Shown: positions 1-12,650 of the stretch, piece by piece
Layout of the letters: the number at the start of each line of letters is the position of its first letter
Numbering within the stretch: the first letter of the stretch is position 1
Source: Polyodon spathula
Lineage: Eukaryota > Chordata > Actinopteri > Acipenseriformes > Polyodontidae
DNA length: 64,000 nt
Reading direction: 5' to 3'
Assembly (NCBI RefSeq): GCF_017654505.1
Contig: NC_054540.1
Span: forward strand, 36,229,054 to 36,293,053
The notes under the pieces: model-generated
What the model was told of the DNA's origin: nothing
Databases searched by the model: none
What the model saw: the letters and a program-made list of their open reading frames with translations, nothing else
Translations under genes and position numbers: made by a program

Positions 1-2261
1 CAGTACACACCAGATTAACTTACTAGATGTATGCAAATATATATTCTTTTTTTGTTTTTGATATGTAATTAAATATAGCAGTTTGTGATCTTACGATTGT
101 AGTAATCCTTATTATAGGGCTGCCCCTTAATACAGAAATATTGCATTGCCATTGACGAGCCATTACGGCCTAAGAATTCTACTTAAACACAATGGTGCTA
201 AGCATCAGTGCTACACAAAGGAAAATATTTGCTATGGCATCCTTTCATTAAAAGTAAAATAAGGCATACTTCAAACAAAGGTATCCATGTGGGCATGCTG
301 TGTGAATTAGCAGCCAATCATTACTGCAGTATGTGAAACACTGAACAAGTGGAATTTGTGATTGATTCTACATATCTGTACATGCTCCTTTTTACCTCAT
401 GTTATCTGGTGTGTTTTAAATTCCTCAGTACACTTTTCTTAAGAAAACTCTTTCCACAAAGTGTCTCTGCACATTATATTTCATGACATTTAGGATATCT
501 TTCCGTCTCCATACACACCGCTGTCGGGTCTTTGGAATACATTCACTGCGCTATCTCTGTACACTACATTACAGGCAACAATACATTGCGATCAGATACC
601 ATAATGCTTTAATTTATGTCAGAGCTCAACATGCCCTCAATCCTCATTGCAAATGCAATGTGCAGCACGAGAGATTTTGATTTATTTGCTGCAAGCTAAG
701 TCTTGCATTCTTGCCTCCATCCGCAGAGAGGTCACCAAATTAGTTAAAACAAGACTTACCCGCAAACAAGTGCTCAGGGACTTTCGCGTCTTCTGAAAAA
801 TTCATTTCAAAGCACTTTACGCAAACCAGCGGAAAAATCTGTTTTACTTAGCTGGATAATTACAGCATTACCTACAAAATACATTTCACACTTATAAAAC
901 TTCATAAAAAGACCATTACTACAGAAACCGGACAGACTATACCATAGATTTGACATGCATCGTAGTACTTCAAAGTACATGGGATTTCTCTTAGACAAAA
1001 GGGTTTAAATTGCACTAGATATACTGTATGCACACATTATCTTTTTTATTTTATTTTTGATCTGTAATGAAACACAACACTTATTTTGCCTATGGCAAGT
1101 TAATTCATACTATAACTATACAACACTGAATACTGGTATATGTAGTAAAAAAAAAAAAAAAAAGTAAGGTGACTGTGTGAAGTGTCAAGCACATTACATC
1201 CTGTGTTCATACTTTCTGTGAAAGAGCTATTGTATTATAGTAACATTACATTAGGGAGTTTTAACATGTGAGGCACAATATTCATGTATTAATATCACAC
1301 ACTAAAGTACCCATTAAATCTGAGAACATCATGATAAAAACAAAGTCTTTGCATTCAATAAATTATTTGTTTTTAACTTGGGAACTGAGTTGCTGTTAGA
1401 ATAATAAAATAATAAAAAAAGCTTATTCAAGTTCAATGACAAAAGTTTCAACAACGAGACTTTTAGGGCAGGATTTTCAAAAGCTAGATAATTCAATATT
1501 TGTATTTACGGAAATGTTTTATATACTTGTGGTTTTGAATAAGATTTGTTCACTTGTTTTAACAATTTGTAACCTTAAGCCCGGAAAACACTGTCTGATG
1601 ACATCGCACGAAGGGATGCATGGATGCATAAAGTACAGTGGCAATGGGACATATAAATGATAAAAAAAAGATAAGGCTATGGCAGGAATTCATACCTACA
1701 ATGTTGGCTAGAACTTAAGGTGACGTGATCGTAAAAACCACATGACTGGAAACATGTACGTACTCTCTTTCTCTCTCTCTCTCTATTAAACACACACACA
1801 TATTCCATTGGTTTGTATATAATGTCTGCGCCCATATTTTTTTAAACAAGACCTGACAGCCCCACATTTCGGAGGTGAGCAAACAGTACCAGAGAAAATA
1901 CATGACAAAAAGAAATTCACTGAAGAATTAACTATAAACATATTGTCTATTGGGTTAAGGAGTTCTATCGTAATTTTAGCAGCATAATAAAGGTATAATG
2001 AAGTGTTACACACATCTTATACATGTATAATAACTAACTACAAACACAAATGACACAAACATATTTATTTATAGCCTACAATCCTAAAATACTAAAATAC
2101 ATACAAAGGTAGATGTCAACATAAGAAAATAAATTCCAACCAACATTACACCCCTGCCCCATCCAAAAAATAAATAAAGGGTTTTATTTTGTTAGTTTTT
2201 TGTTTTTTTTTTAAATCTGTGCCGTCCGATTTTTCCACACATAATCATAAATCAGCATTGT

Positions 2262-4015
2262 ATATAAGAACATAAGAAAAGTTACAAACGAGAGGATGCC
2301 ATTCGGCCCATCTTGCTCGTTTGGTTGTTAGTAGCTTACTGATCCCAGAATCTCATCAAGCAGCTTCTTGAAGGGTCCCAGGGTGTCAGCTTCAACAGCA
2401 TTACTGGGGAGTTGGTTTTAGATTCCCACAATTCTCTGTGTAAAAAAAGTGCCTCCTATTTTCTGTTTTGAATGCCCCTTTGTCTGATCTCCATTTGTGA
2501 CCCCTGGTCTTTGTTTCTTTTTTCAAATCGTAAAAGTCCCCTGGGTTGACATTGTCACTATTTTTTGAATGCTTGAATCAGGACTCTTTGTTCAAGACTC
2601 AATAGATTCAATTATTTTAGCCTGTTTACATATGACATGCCTTTTAAACCCAGGAATAATTCTGGTCGTTCTTCTTTGCGCTCTTTCTAGAGCAGCAATA
2701 TCCTTTTGTAGTGAGGTGACCAGAACTGAACACAATATTCTAGATGAGGTCTTACTAATACATTGTAAGGTTTTAACATTACAACCCTTGATTTAAATTC
2801 AACACGTTTTACTATATATCTGAGCATTTTGTTGACCTTTTTTATAGCTTCCCCACATTGTCTAGATGAAGACATTTCTGAGTCAACATAAACTCTTAGA
2901 TCTTTTTCATAGATTCCTTCTTCAATTTCAGTGTCTCCCATACGGTATTTGTAGTGGACATTTTTATTGCCTGCATGCAGTACCTTACACTTATATATAT
3001 TAAATATCATTTGCCATGTGTCTGCTCAGTTCTGAATGCTGTCTAGATCATTTTGAATAACCTTTGCTGCTGCATCAGTGTTCGCCACTCCTGTTTTGTT
3101 TCATTTGCAAATGTATCAAGTTTGCTTACTATACTAGAGTCTAAATCATTAATGTAGATTACAAACAGCAGAGGACCTAATACTGATCCCTGTAGTACTC
3201 CACTGGTTACCTCGTTCCATTTTTCCTGGCTCCAATTTTCTGTTTTCTGCATGTTTACCACTCCCTAATCCATGTTCATGCATTCCTTATGCATTGTATC
3301 CCTACTGCATTCAGTTTGAGAATTAATCCTTTATGCAGGTTTTTGTCAAAAGCTCTCTGGAAATCTAAATAAATCATGTCATATGCTTTGCAATTACCCA
3401 TTGTTGATGCTGCATCCTCAAAAAAATCAAGCAGGTTAATTAGACATGCGCTGCCTTTCCTAAAACCATGCTGGCTGTCTCCCAGGATACTGTTACCATA
3501 TAGGTCATTTTCCATTTTGGATCTTATTATAGTTTCCATAAGTTTACATATAACACAAGTCAGGCTTATTGGTCTGTAGTTATCTGGTTTGGTTTTGTCT
3601 CCCTTTTTGTGTCTCAAGAGAATTTTGCATGATCTTAGTTAGCGGTTTGTAAATATCTTCTTTCATTTCTTTGAGTACTATTGGGAGGATCTCATCTGGC
3701 CCAGTGGATTTGTTTATTTTAAGAGCTCCTAGTCACTTTAACACTTCTGCCTCTGTTATGCAAAAGTTATTTAAAACTGGATAGGAACAGGTCTACATGT
3801 GGGGCATGTTGTCTGTATCCTCCTTTGTAAAAACTTGTGAAAATATTATATATATATTATAATATTATAATAATATATTTGCTATTTTTTTCTCTTCCTC
3901 TATGATATTGCTATTTGTATCTCTTTTTACATTTTACTTCATCCTTGAATGTTCTTTTGCTGTCATAATATTGGAAAAACTTTTTGGAATTGGTTTTAGC
4001 CTCCATATCTAAATA
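2262..4015 (-). mobile_element. CR1-like LINE, 5'-truncated and decayed
   Basis: Minus-strand LINE fragment. From its 5' side, frames read KTNSKKFFQYYDSKRTFKDE, then a reverse transcriptase block with DNYRPISLTCVICKLMETII, DSQHGFRKGSACLINLLDFF and YLDFQRAFDK. Next comes TSGVLQGSVLGPLLFVIYIN followed by DDLDS-type residues, then RPHLEYCVQFWSPHYK. These are standard landmarks of the jockey/CR1/L2 superfamily. Stops and frameshifts separate the blocks, and the catalytic Tyr-x-Asp-Asp segment is degraded (FANETK), so it is inactive. The 3' end carries the CGTTTGTAAC...TTCTTATG tail also seen in the opposite-strand copy ending at 17345. The CR1-type label is from memory of such tails; L2 is possible. 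Confidence 0.8.
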
Positions 4016-7000
4016 AATGTACATTCTGCATGAAAAAAACGCACAACTTTAATTGAAGTTTACAAAATAGATATTCCCATTATTTTTTATTTAATTTCCT
4101 TTGGCTGCTGCTCGCAGGTGAGAGAGACGTCTTGCTGTACGCCAGTAGTTTCCATACCAGCAAATTATGCTTCCGTTCATTTTTCTTCATCCTGTTAACA
4201 TGCATTTTGATTACCAACTTCCCCTTAGTTAGTCGTTGAGACAGGAAGTGATGTATGTACCTGCGACAATTAAGCCTTTTAACGAGAAATGCGTTCATTA
4301 ACGACTTCATCGACGCAATTTCAAAGCGTTAAAGGAATTGATTTAATTAACATATTTCTTTTGAAAATCACTTGCTACTAATGCTCTCATTACTATACCA
4401 CGAGTTCGATACAATATTATTCGGTCATTATTAATTTTGGATGATGCTTTGCAGTGAAATCAACTACATTATGTGCCTCTCGAGGAAAAAAATAAATAAA
4501 AAAAAGTTCCCACAAAACCCTGCTGTGAAGCTTCATGACCCGCTCAATTTCACTTTTCTGGTTTTAAATTCTAAACAATATAAATTGATGGCAAACACAT
4601 TTTAAAACTATTACAGAACCTTGGAATGGACACGCTGTTCCTTTACAATGTACAAGAATTCCTATTAAAACTCCCCTCGTCTATTTTGCCATTAATCACA
4701 GCTGACCACCGGATCTGCTGCTAGTCCCCACCCTTGTTAAACCAGAATCTAACTGGGTACTTTATCAGTCTATTAGCCTCATTCAGAAAGAAAGGAAGCA
4801 ATTTGTCCGTTTTACTAAGTGAATTATCTCCATCAACTGACAGAAACTCCTGTTTGCCTAGAGTAAGCCGTCCGTTTAAACCCAAAAGGGTGCTAATGGT
4901 CCTAAAGCTGCCAGAGTAATTAATGGTGGGACTGCAGATGCCCCTCTCCCAATGAGGGTCCTGTGGTTAGGGGCTGGATTAACAATCAAGCAGGACTGAG
5001 CAGACAGCATGGAAGCATAACCTTCACACCTGAGTGTGGGCATGCACATGTGTGTGTGTTTTTATTAATCTATTTATTTATTTATTTATTTTAAACTGTT
5101 CTCATTAACTAGTTTGCACCGGACAATTTCTGATCATTGGCTGATTGCAAGCTTAACATAAATAAATCAATTATATGTCGATGCCTGAATCAGTGCTCAC
5201 TGAATCAAAGCAAATTGCCTGACAGAAGCTTTGTCTTTTCATGACCATGGTCTAGCTATAATGAGGGCTTCTGTTTTTCAGGTTTTTTTTACATTGCCAA
5301 AAATTTTATCAGACCTATTTTTCATACTGTCCGATCAGTAAATTCATAGCTTCTTTCTGCTACTGACGTGCTGAAGCATCCTAGAAACTGCTCAAATCGA
5401 ATCATAGATTGCAACAAAATACAGCAAAGTGCTCCATGATGGGAGATGCAGTCTCTTGTGTTCTTTCTGTGTTCATGTGATAAATAACTTAGCTATACAG
5501 TTCAATCTTGTCACATTTCATAGAATCTCACTTGGGGTTAATATTTTTGCTCAACAAAAACTCAAGCTTTGACTTTGTGTACATAACACATACTAGAAAA
5601 TGATTGGTCAAAACATCTCTAATCCCTAGTAAAGAACCTTGAATGTTATCCTACAAACTAGCTGTTCAAAATCTGCTGGGAAATATGTAAATATTCATTT
5701 TTGTAATTTATCCTTTTCTGCTTGATGAAAGAAAATCTCCATTTTAGTATGCACCTTCTGAATGTTGTCTTTGAACTCATGTCGACTAAAGACTGCTTCC
5801 GCTGTGTCCTTTACGGTCAATCTATCTACAGTATAAAATCAAGTTTAGCAAATAAAGAAGAAAGAGAAAACCGCATTGCTCTTGAAATATTGAGGAAACC
5901 GGTTGTATTCATTACCAACTAAAACTGCATAAATCACGAGAAAAAAAGGGAAAAACCTTCAAAGGTTCATTTTTTTAACGTAGCCATTTTCTAATATTGC
6001 TTTAATATAAACAATGCAGCAATGACAGCAAAACAGTACTTTGGAACACTATTCTGGTGACATTATCGCATTACCGAGTATACTCTCAGCATTTAAACAG
6101 GGGGTGAATGAAGCGACAGGCTAAACAAATACTGTTTGTTGAACATGATGGGAAAGAGTCATCAGCTCATCACACCAATTTGAAGAAGCATTTGAAGTAT
6201 TGATTCCCTGCGGTTTCAGACACTCAGTCATTTAGATGCCCATTTAGTTATTACTTCATTCATTTCAATGGCAATACATATTTGCTACCAATAGTCCAAC
6301 ATAAAAATGAGCAGTAATCTTATAGTAAAGGACATTCTTGTTAAGTACAAGCACCCATTCAGTGTGTCTTTATTACAATTTGTGCCTCTCCCTTTGGGTT
6401 TATCACAGCTTCTATACAGCTTGTCACAGCAGGCATATTGCATAAAGAGGGTCTTCTTTCCCAGCCACAGTTGACTGGATTGCAATGGTACTCACTTAAT
6501 GGGTACAGGATAAAGATATTATGCACACAGAATGGTGTTTGTGTCTAATTCAGTTTTATGTGAGGTTTAGTTTTGTGTGTTTAATTAAGGGCTATTCATT
6601 GTAGGCATAATGTAAATTATATAGTAAATAAAAATAAAGTTATATTTAATTATAGTAAACACAAAAATGTTTGTTTTGTTATAGGTTATGTTTTGTTATA
6701 TGATTGGACAAAATGTGATCAGATAGTTCTGTTTATTTAGGTAGTCAGGGACCGAGCAATTGTGGAGAACAGAGGCCGGGTTATAATTTATTATTTGTAT
6801 TTATTTGGCAGACAACTTTCTTTATCTGACAGGTGCCTTTAGTCAAGATTAAATGCCAAAATACACTGCTTTCAAGGCAGATAAATTTGATAGTGACTTA
6901 GAACTGAACTGCTATAATACCTGCACAAATGTATCAAATCTTTTAGGATACACCCACTATAACAAACTTTCATACAACTCACACTGCATACCTTATCCTT

Positions 7001-7210
7001 TTCTGAAAGTGGTTTGGGGCTTTGTTTTATACCTTATCTGGACTTAGACTGCCCCCTACGGATTGTGACTAGGGAGACTCACTGGACCCCTAATGGGAGA
7101 AAATACATAAAACTATACTCAGAAACTACACAGCAAGCTAGTTTAGGAAGGCAAAGAGAAAATACAGTGCATGCCACATATATTACATCATCTTCCATTT
7201 TCATGTTGTA

Positions 7211-8035
7211 CAGTAATCTTCGCATATAGGAACACCTGCTAAGAGAACACCCTTGTGGTGAAACATTTTTTTCCTTGTTTTTTTCCATTGTAAATGCTCC
7301 ACCTAAAGGAGCATTTAGAGCGATTTGTTCACAACTGATACAGTAATGTTTTGTTAACTGATAACTCAAACATTATCGAACCAATTCAAATGGTTTATTC
7401 AGTCTTTATTCAAGCGACTAGTCATCATGAGAATGTCTTGAGGCACACTAACTGGTTTATTAAATCTTTCCAGAACCGGCGTCATATCATTGCCTCATTT
7501 TGTATGCTGATTGCCACGAGTACACCTCATCGCTACAAAATGGCATGCAAACAAACGGCGAAAAGCACTGCTGTTTCTCTTGCTACAAAAAGTTGGTAAT
7601 TGTTTGAGCTCCTGAAAAATCTTGAATCAGACATATCACAAAGCAATTTGGTGCTTTCCGTTCTGGTGAGTTGCTTCACCATTCTGTTAAATAATTTTGT
7701 GCATGTCTTGAATATTGCTCCTGTACAAGTATTCACAAATAATCTAGACCTGCTGCTGCATTATGTAACGTGTATAGGGGTGCTGTGTTAATTTAGTTTG
7801 ACAGTTTATTAACGTTAGTTTGTCTGTTACTTTATTATTATAGTATATTAACATACACTTGCCTATTGCTTTTCTCTTATTCTGTTCATTTCACATGTTG
7901 ATGCACGTACATCATGACAAGTAAGAAATATTTATTGGTTCATATTCTGTCTGGTGGTCAACTCTGTCTTAAAGAACACAGCTAAGAGAAAACTTGGCTT
8001 GCTTTCCTAGGGGTGTTCCTAGTTGGAGACTACCG
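7211..8035 (+). mobile_element. pogo/Tigger-like DNA transposon relic
   Basis: An 825-bp block. Imperfect inverted ends share TAGGAACACC about 16 bases in (CAGTAATCTTCGC on the left, complement CGGTAGTCTCC on the right), with a TA dinucleotide immediately outside each end. That fits TA-inserting mariner/pogo transposons with CAGT-type ends and a GGAACACC core. Near 7540-7690 the plus strand reads MACKQTAKSTAVSLATKSW, a stop, then LFELLKNLESDISQSNLV. This resembles a broken CENP-B/pogo N-terminal helix-turn-helix. No DDE domain survives. It ends six bases before the LINE at 8042. Confidence 0.58.
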
Positions 8036-8041
8036 TATTGT

Positions 8042-8945
8042 CAAAATATGGTTTAGCGGCATTGAATAAACAATAGCGAGAAGTTACTGTTTCTTTCATC
8101 ACAATTCAATGCACTTTCCTTGAACCTTTTTAAAGCCTGGTGAGAAGGCAGTAAAAGACTGAACAGCCCTGAGGATAACCGGTAGCTGATTCCACCACAG
8201 GGAGCCGAGGGAAGAGAAGAAGCAAACACAAGAGGAAGGAGAGTGAAAAAAAGAAGGCATAACAAGTTGGCCAGTAGAGAATAAGCAGAATATAAGGCCA
8301 CACGAGGGGCAGCATGATGAACAGAGCGACAGGCAAGAGTAAAGGTCTTAAATTAGATGCAAGCAGAGAGGTAGCCAGTGGAGAGTGCAAAGCAGAAGGG
8401 TAGCGTGATAGTAGCGGGGTTGGGAAAATACCAGACGCCCAGCAGAATTTTGAATAAGCTGTAGAGGTCGAATAGCCAAAGCAGGGAGACCAGCGAGGAG
8501 AGAGTTACAATAATCTAATCTAGAAAGAACAAAAGCTTGGACCAGTTGAGTGGAATAAGTAGATAGAAAAGAGCGGATTCAATAAATGTTGCTAAGAAAG
8601 AAACAACAGGTACATGTTAGTGAAGAGATCTGTTGAGAATAAAAGAGGGAAGGGTCCAGAATAACATCTAGGTTTCTTGCACAAGGAGAAGGAAAAAGAC
8701 TGACAGCATCAGGGGAGACTGAGAAAGAGAAGTCAGAGGAGAGAGGAGTAGAAGGAATGTAAAGGAGGTCAGATTTAGAAAGGTTGAGTTTGAGGTGATG
8801 TGAATGTGACCAAGATGAGATTGCTGACAGATAATCTGAAATGCGAGAGGAGATATGGGAGTCAAATGAAGGAAAAGAGAGAAACATCTGTGTATCGTCA
8901 GCATATGGTGATATGAGCAGCCAAAAGAGATGAGTACCTAGTACC
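8042..8945 (-). mobile_element. L2-like LINE 3' fragment
   Basis: Minus-strand fragment of a LINE reverse transcriptase. It begins just before the catalytic box: ISPYADDTQMFLSF contains the YADD motif, followed by HLKLNLSKSDLLYIP and NLDVILDPSLF, typical of the L2/Maui clade. Downstream codons, out of frame in places, recall a tail of the LDYCNSLLAGLPAL type and continue to a 3' end near 8042. Frameshifts make it non-coding. Only the portion 3' of the RT palm survives, as expected for 5'-truncated insertion. Confidence 0.8.
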
Positions 8946-10196
8946 AATCATATTAAACACCGAAAACATAAGGGGAAAGTACCAGTTTCCTCACCTTGGT
9001 GAATATGTTTTTGATTTGCTTTTTAAATGCATCCAGTCTAGAGATCTCTTCCCCATTTGTCAACACCGTCAACTCTTAAATGCAAAACCTTAAGTCCGGA
9101 TTTGGGTTTTTTGATAAGTTGCTCAGTGCCAAGTACAACAGCAGACGAAGCTGCGTTATTGATTTCACGTTGGCTCAGTTTGGCTCGTCACAACCCACCC
9201 AGCAGCAAGCTGGTCCTGCATTTCAGATTTATGGACTGTTTTAAGTTTTTATTTTTAAATGTGCGGTTTTCTAAAAACGCTCACAGATACACAGTCTCCC
9301 TCTTGCCAGCTCCAGACCTCACTGTTTTATTATAGGGCTTGGAAGGGTCTCTGTGCTAAGCAGCTATTTGCTGCCTCTGTACTTGGAGCGTGCTTGGCTT
9401 GTATGGCAGCGCACACGTTGCATTCATTGAAACAAATTCTATCGAGATAAGGGTCCCAAGTGTGCTCTTCTAGTTTTATCTTCCAAAACAATGTGCTTGA
9501 ATTAATGCCGTGTGTGGCCTGCCGTAAAAGCCAACTGCTCCTAAAAAGGGTAAGATTAAAAACGCTAACGCACAATTTCAGAAGTATGAAGGTGAGTGGA
9601 AGGATACTGTAGTGCCCTGTTTAACACTGACATTAACAAAAAAAATAATTCTACTTAACTTTGATTTAATGGTTCATAATGGTTCAACACTGTGTCAGTA
9701 GTGTATAACTCACACTAGTTACCAAAATCGTGTCAGATCTGCATATACGCCAGGAACTCACAGTATTTAAGATTAACAGAGTTTTACAAATATTTGTTTT
9801 GTTTGTATAAATACTTAAGCCCACAAAAGGTTATCTCTTGAATTCTAGTTTATATTATAGTGTATAAATGACTACGATCCACTGAAGCGTTAAATGCAGT
9901 CGACTGACAGCTGACCGACCACCTACTGCTGTATAGCGTGTGGAGCTGCTGTGCTGACTGACTGGTCCTGAGAAGATGATAAATCAAGAATTTTTACAAT
10001 GTTGCAGACTCACAGACGTCCTCTGTAAAACTAGGAGAAGGAGGATGCAATTCCATGAGCACTTGGGCAAGCAATCCTTCTGGTGAGTGGAGTCCTGCGT
10101 ACCAGCTTGGGAGTTCTCAGAACGAGTTGGCACTCCACAGACTTCTGGATTCCAGACTGATGGTGTTCAAGAAGCACTGTAAATCTTTTCTAGTGC

Positions 10197-10199
<3 letters not shown>

Positions 10200-10249
<50 letters not shown>
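10200..10249. repeat. (TA)n microsatellite
   Basis: About 50 bp of nearly pure TA dinucleotide, directly next to the LTR-like block that begins near 10262. Confidence 0.95.
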
Positions 10250-10255
<6 letters not shown>

Positions 10256-10261
10256 ATATCC

Positions 10262-10740
10262 TTTCACTTTTCACGTTCGTTGCCCCTTTGCCCCAAAGTA
10301 GACCCAGGACACAGAAATGGAATTAATTTAAGTGCTGACGTGCACTTTTAATAAACACCAATCAAATAAATTAAACAAAACAAACAAACACCTAGTTCCT
10401 TCTTGGAGCACTAACTATACAGTCTGGAACCTAACTCAACCAGGACAGCTAAGCTGTTTACCTGTAACCCAAACACAACTCACAAGGTTTAACACAGCAC
10501 TTTACCTTGACTGCTTGGAAGCAGACCACACCTTCTGCCTCCCTACGCACAGCAGCCTGGAACAGACTGGCTGCCTCTCTTAAATACCCTGCACCTGGCT
10601 CTAATTTACAACTACCATCAGGTGCAGGGGATTACTAAACAATTAAACAATTACACAATTAAACCCCATAATACCCAAATGTGCATTCTCACAAGGTTTT
10701 TAGCAGGGAAGGATTTTAACCCCCTCCCTGGTACCTTACA
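10262..10740 (-). mobile_element. Solo LTR-like block
   Basis: About 480 bp with the same order of landmarks as the two LTRs at 53587 and 55489. It has a TTTAATAA stretch followed by A-rich AAACAAA sequence near one end, and GGATTTTAACCCC about 30 bp before a terminal TTACA at the other. On the minus strand a TATTTAAG promoter-like box lies near 10578-10588. No second LTR or internal region is adjacent, and the other border merges with a TA microsatellite, so no target duplication can be checked. Assignment to a solo LTR of a related retrotransposon is inference. Confidence 0.45.
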
Positions 10741-11129
10741 ATATATACTGTGCTTTTTGTAATTTAGTAAATCAAAAAATAACCAAACAACCAAAGACAA
10801 CATTTATCCGCTAGATGCTTTCAGAAAACACTGAAATAATTTGTTTTAGAAAAAATCTATATTTTAATTGGAGTTCCAGTACTTTAAGGACTATACCACT
10901 GTATATAAGGTTGATGGGATCGCCAGCATGCTGTACTTATTTTTTTTATTAGGAAATGATTAAACACATGTGATTTTGCTTTGCAAAATTTAAGCAGCTC
11001 AAAATCTCTGTCTGCTTCTGCCATACTTCCTTTTGTGTTAGCACAGCACGCATTAAAAGTTCTCGTGGGAAGTGATTATCTCGTGAGATAATAGCCATCA
11101 TTTTCTAGATGTTTCCCTGTATCAGTTAA

Positions 11130-11227
11130 ATCTAAAATTTACCGGTATGGATGTTCATGTACTGGTTATTGTATTGCCTGAGAATATCGCAATATACCGG
11201 TATATCGGTATTATCAAGCACCCCTAC
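11130..11227. mobile_element. Possible hAT-type terminal fragment
   Basis: Contains ACCGGTATATCGGTATTATC close to an end reading AAGCACCCCTA. Terminal TAGGGGTG-type sequence with internal inverted CCGGTATA motifs is common in hAT non-autonomous repeats. No opposite end or target duplication was found, so this is weak. Confidence 0.3.
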
Positions 11228-12071
11228 CATACAGACTAAGCCCAGTTACACAAATCCAGTAATTTTCCATTTTATATACAATAGCATGCCAAAGAAAATC
11301 CCTTTTTTATAACATAGTGGACACAGAAGAGGGTATACGATGTACATTACATATGTAGCATAACAGAAGGACGTGTTGTGTGAAATACTGTGATACTGCT
11401 TTAGAATTATGTGTATAGAGCTGGATTGATTGGCCAATGGCATGTTTTTATTGTAAAGCACCCTGGGTTGCTCCACGTAAAAAGAGCTGTATAAAAGCTA
11501 ATTGTGTTGTATCATGTTGTATTGTGTATGCATATGCCAAGTACCACAATGTGATAATGAAAAACATGTTTAACCATTCACACCAAAATCTTACAACCGA
11601 ATTATTTGGCCAAGTGAGAAAAAAAAAAAAAAAAAAAAAAAAGCTTTATAATTAATTTCACAGTTTTCCAGGAAAATATCAAAGCACTGCTGTGGTTTGG
11701 AGACAGGAACGGGTCAGACAGGACATGAACACAGCTCACCTGCTTCTATTCCCTGTGAATGGTGGCACCTGTCTCAGTGACCATCGTTAACCTGTAACAG
11801 TACTGCCATATTTGAAACCGAATTAAATATCAAAAACTAAATGGCCTTGCTAATTTACCTAACACAGACTGCAATTATAACCACTGAAAATGATTACAAA
11901 CATCACAAAAAGCTAAGGGAAGAGAAAAAATTAAAGAAGATACTATGATTTGAAACTACTTGCTCTTTAAATATTAAAATAATTACATAACTACATACAT
12001 ACATAAATTAACTAATAAATACATAAACGAATGCATGAATGTGGGAAGAAAAAAAAAACAGTGTCTCTTAC

Positions 12072-12232
12072 TTCATCTCCAAGACCTCCTCCAGGTGTTT
12101 CCTGCGCTCTGTGCGTAGGGTGGTCAGGTGAGCTTCCTTCTCCGCCAGGGACTGCTGCGTGGACGACAGCTTTGCTTTCATGGATTCCAGCTCCTGCTTC
12201 ACCTTCTCCATGGCAGCCATCAGCTCCTCCAT
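12072..12232 (-). CDS. ERC1: ERC1 internal coiled-coil exon, most 3' of three
   Basis: A 161-nt minus-strand exon. The acceptor reads TTTCTGTGCAG; the donor is AA|GTAAGA, splitting a Lys codon after two bases (phase 2). It encodes 53 residues from MEELMAAMEKVKQELESMKA through KLSSTQQSLAEKEAHLTTLR to KHLEEVLEM. This nearly matches the ERC1 segment ending in LEEVLEMK, which in the family continues into QEALLAAISEKDANIALLEL; that next exon would lie beyond position 1. The region is the distal coiled coil ahead of the C-terminal RIM-binding tail. The initial Met is not a translation start: it follows a splice acceptor and replaces the Val or Ile usual in relatives. No frameshift or stop is present, so the gene looks functional. 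Confidence 0.92.
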
Positions 12233-12283
12233 CTGCACAGAAACACAATACAGTTAGCCTGCAAAGCCAGCAGGGCTGCCACC

Positions 12284-12650
12284 TTGAGCCTGCATGCCTG
12301 GTTCCAAAGAGAGGTCCACTGGTGTGGCTCCATGCTGTGGGTGTAGGTAAGGCAGAGAAGATCGAATGGCACAAAGGATACAGCTCTGAGCTTTGAGCAT
12401 GCATATTCATTTCCGCAAAGGGCTACCTCCTATATGTTGGGTTTGATAAAGGGGTGCCCCTTTGAGCGTGCATGAGTATTTCCAAAGAGGTCCCCATGCT
12501 GTGGGTTCAGGAATTGAAGGGGACTGCACTGTATAGGGTTGCCCTTTGATACATGCAGTTTGCAAAGAGGACTGAACTCCAATGCTTGAGTAGGAAAGGG
12601 AGGGGGAGGCAGAATAATACAGCCTGACTTTGATTTGCAAATACAGCACC
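12284..12650. repeat. Degenerate tandem repeat beside an ERC1 exon
   Basis: Five diverged blocks start with CTTTGA or CCTTGA followed by a TGCAT-like core and then CAAAG(A/G) (about 12284, 12390, 12460, 12543 and 12628), spaced 70-105 bp. CCATGCTGTGGGT recurs in two of them. It lies about 50 bp upstream of the exon acceptor at 12233. An old minisatellite is the simplest reading. Confidence 0.5.

Larger units (their letters stand above)
1..12071 (-). other. ERC1: ERC1 intron downstream of the 12072-12232 exon (partial)
   Basis: Intron, AT-rich, with its 3' end outside the window. The repeats I can name are listed separately. Stretches 1-2261, 4016-7210, 8946-10199 and 10741-12071 contain only short chance reading frames, poly-A/T runs and small simple repeats, such as CT and CA runs at 1762-1800. 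A LINE-like 3' tail (spaced TGTAAAGCACC and GTATAAAAGC) occurs near 11450-11510. I see no coding exon here. Confidence 0.75.
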
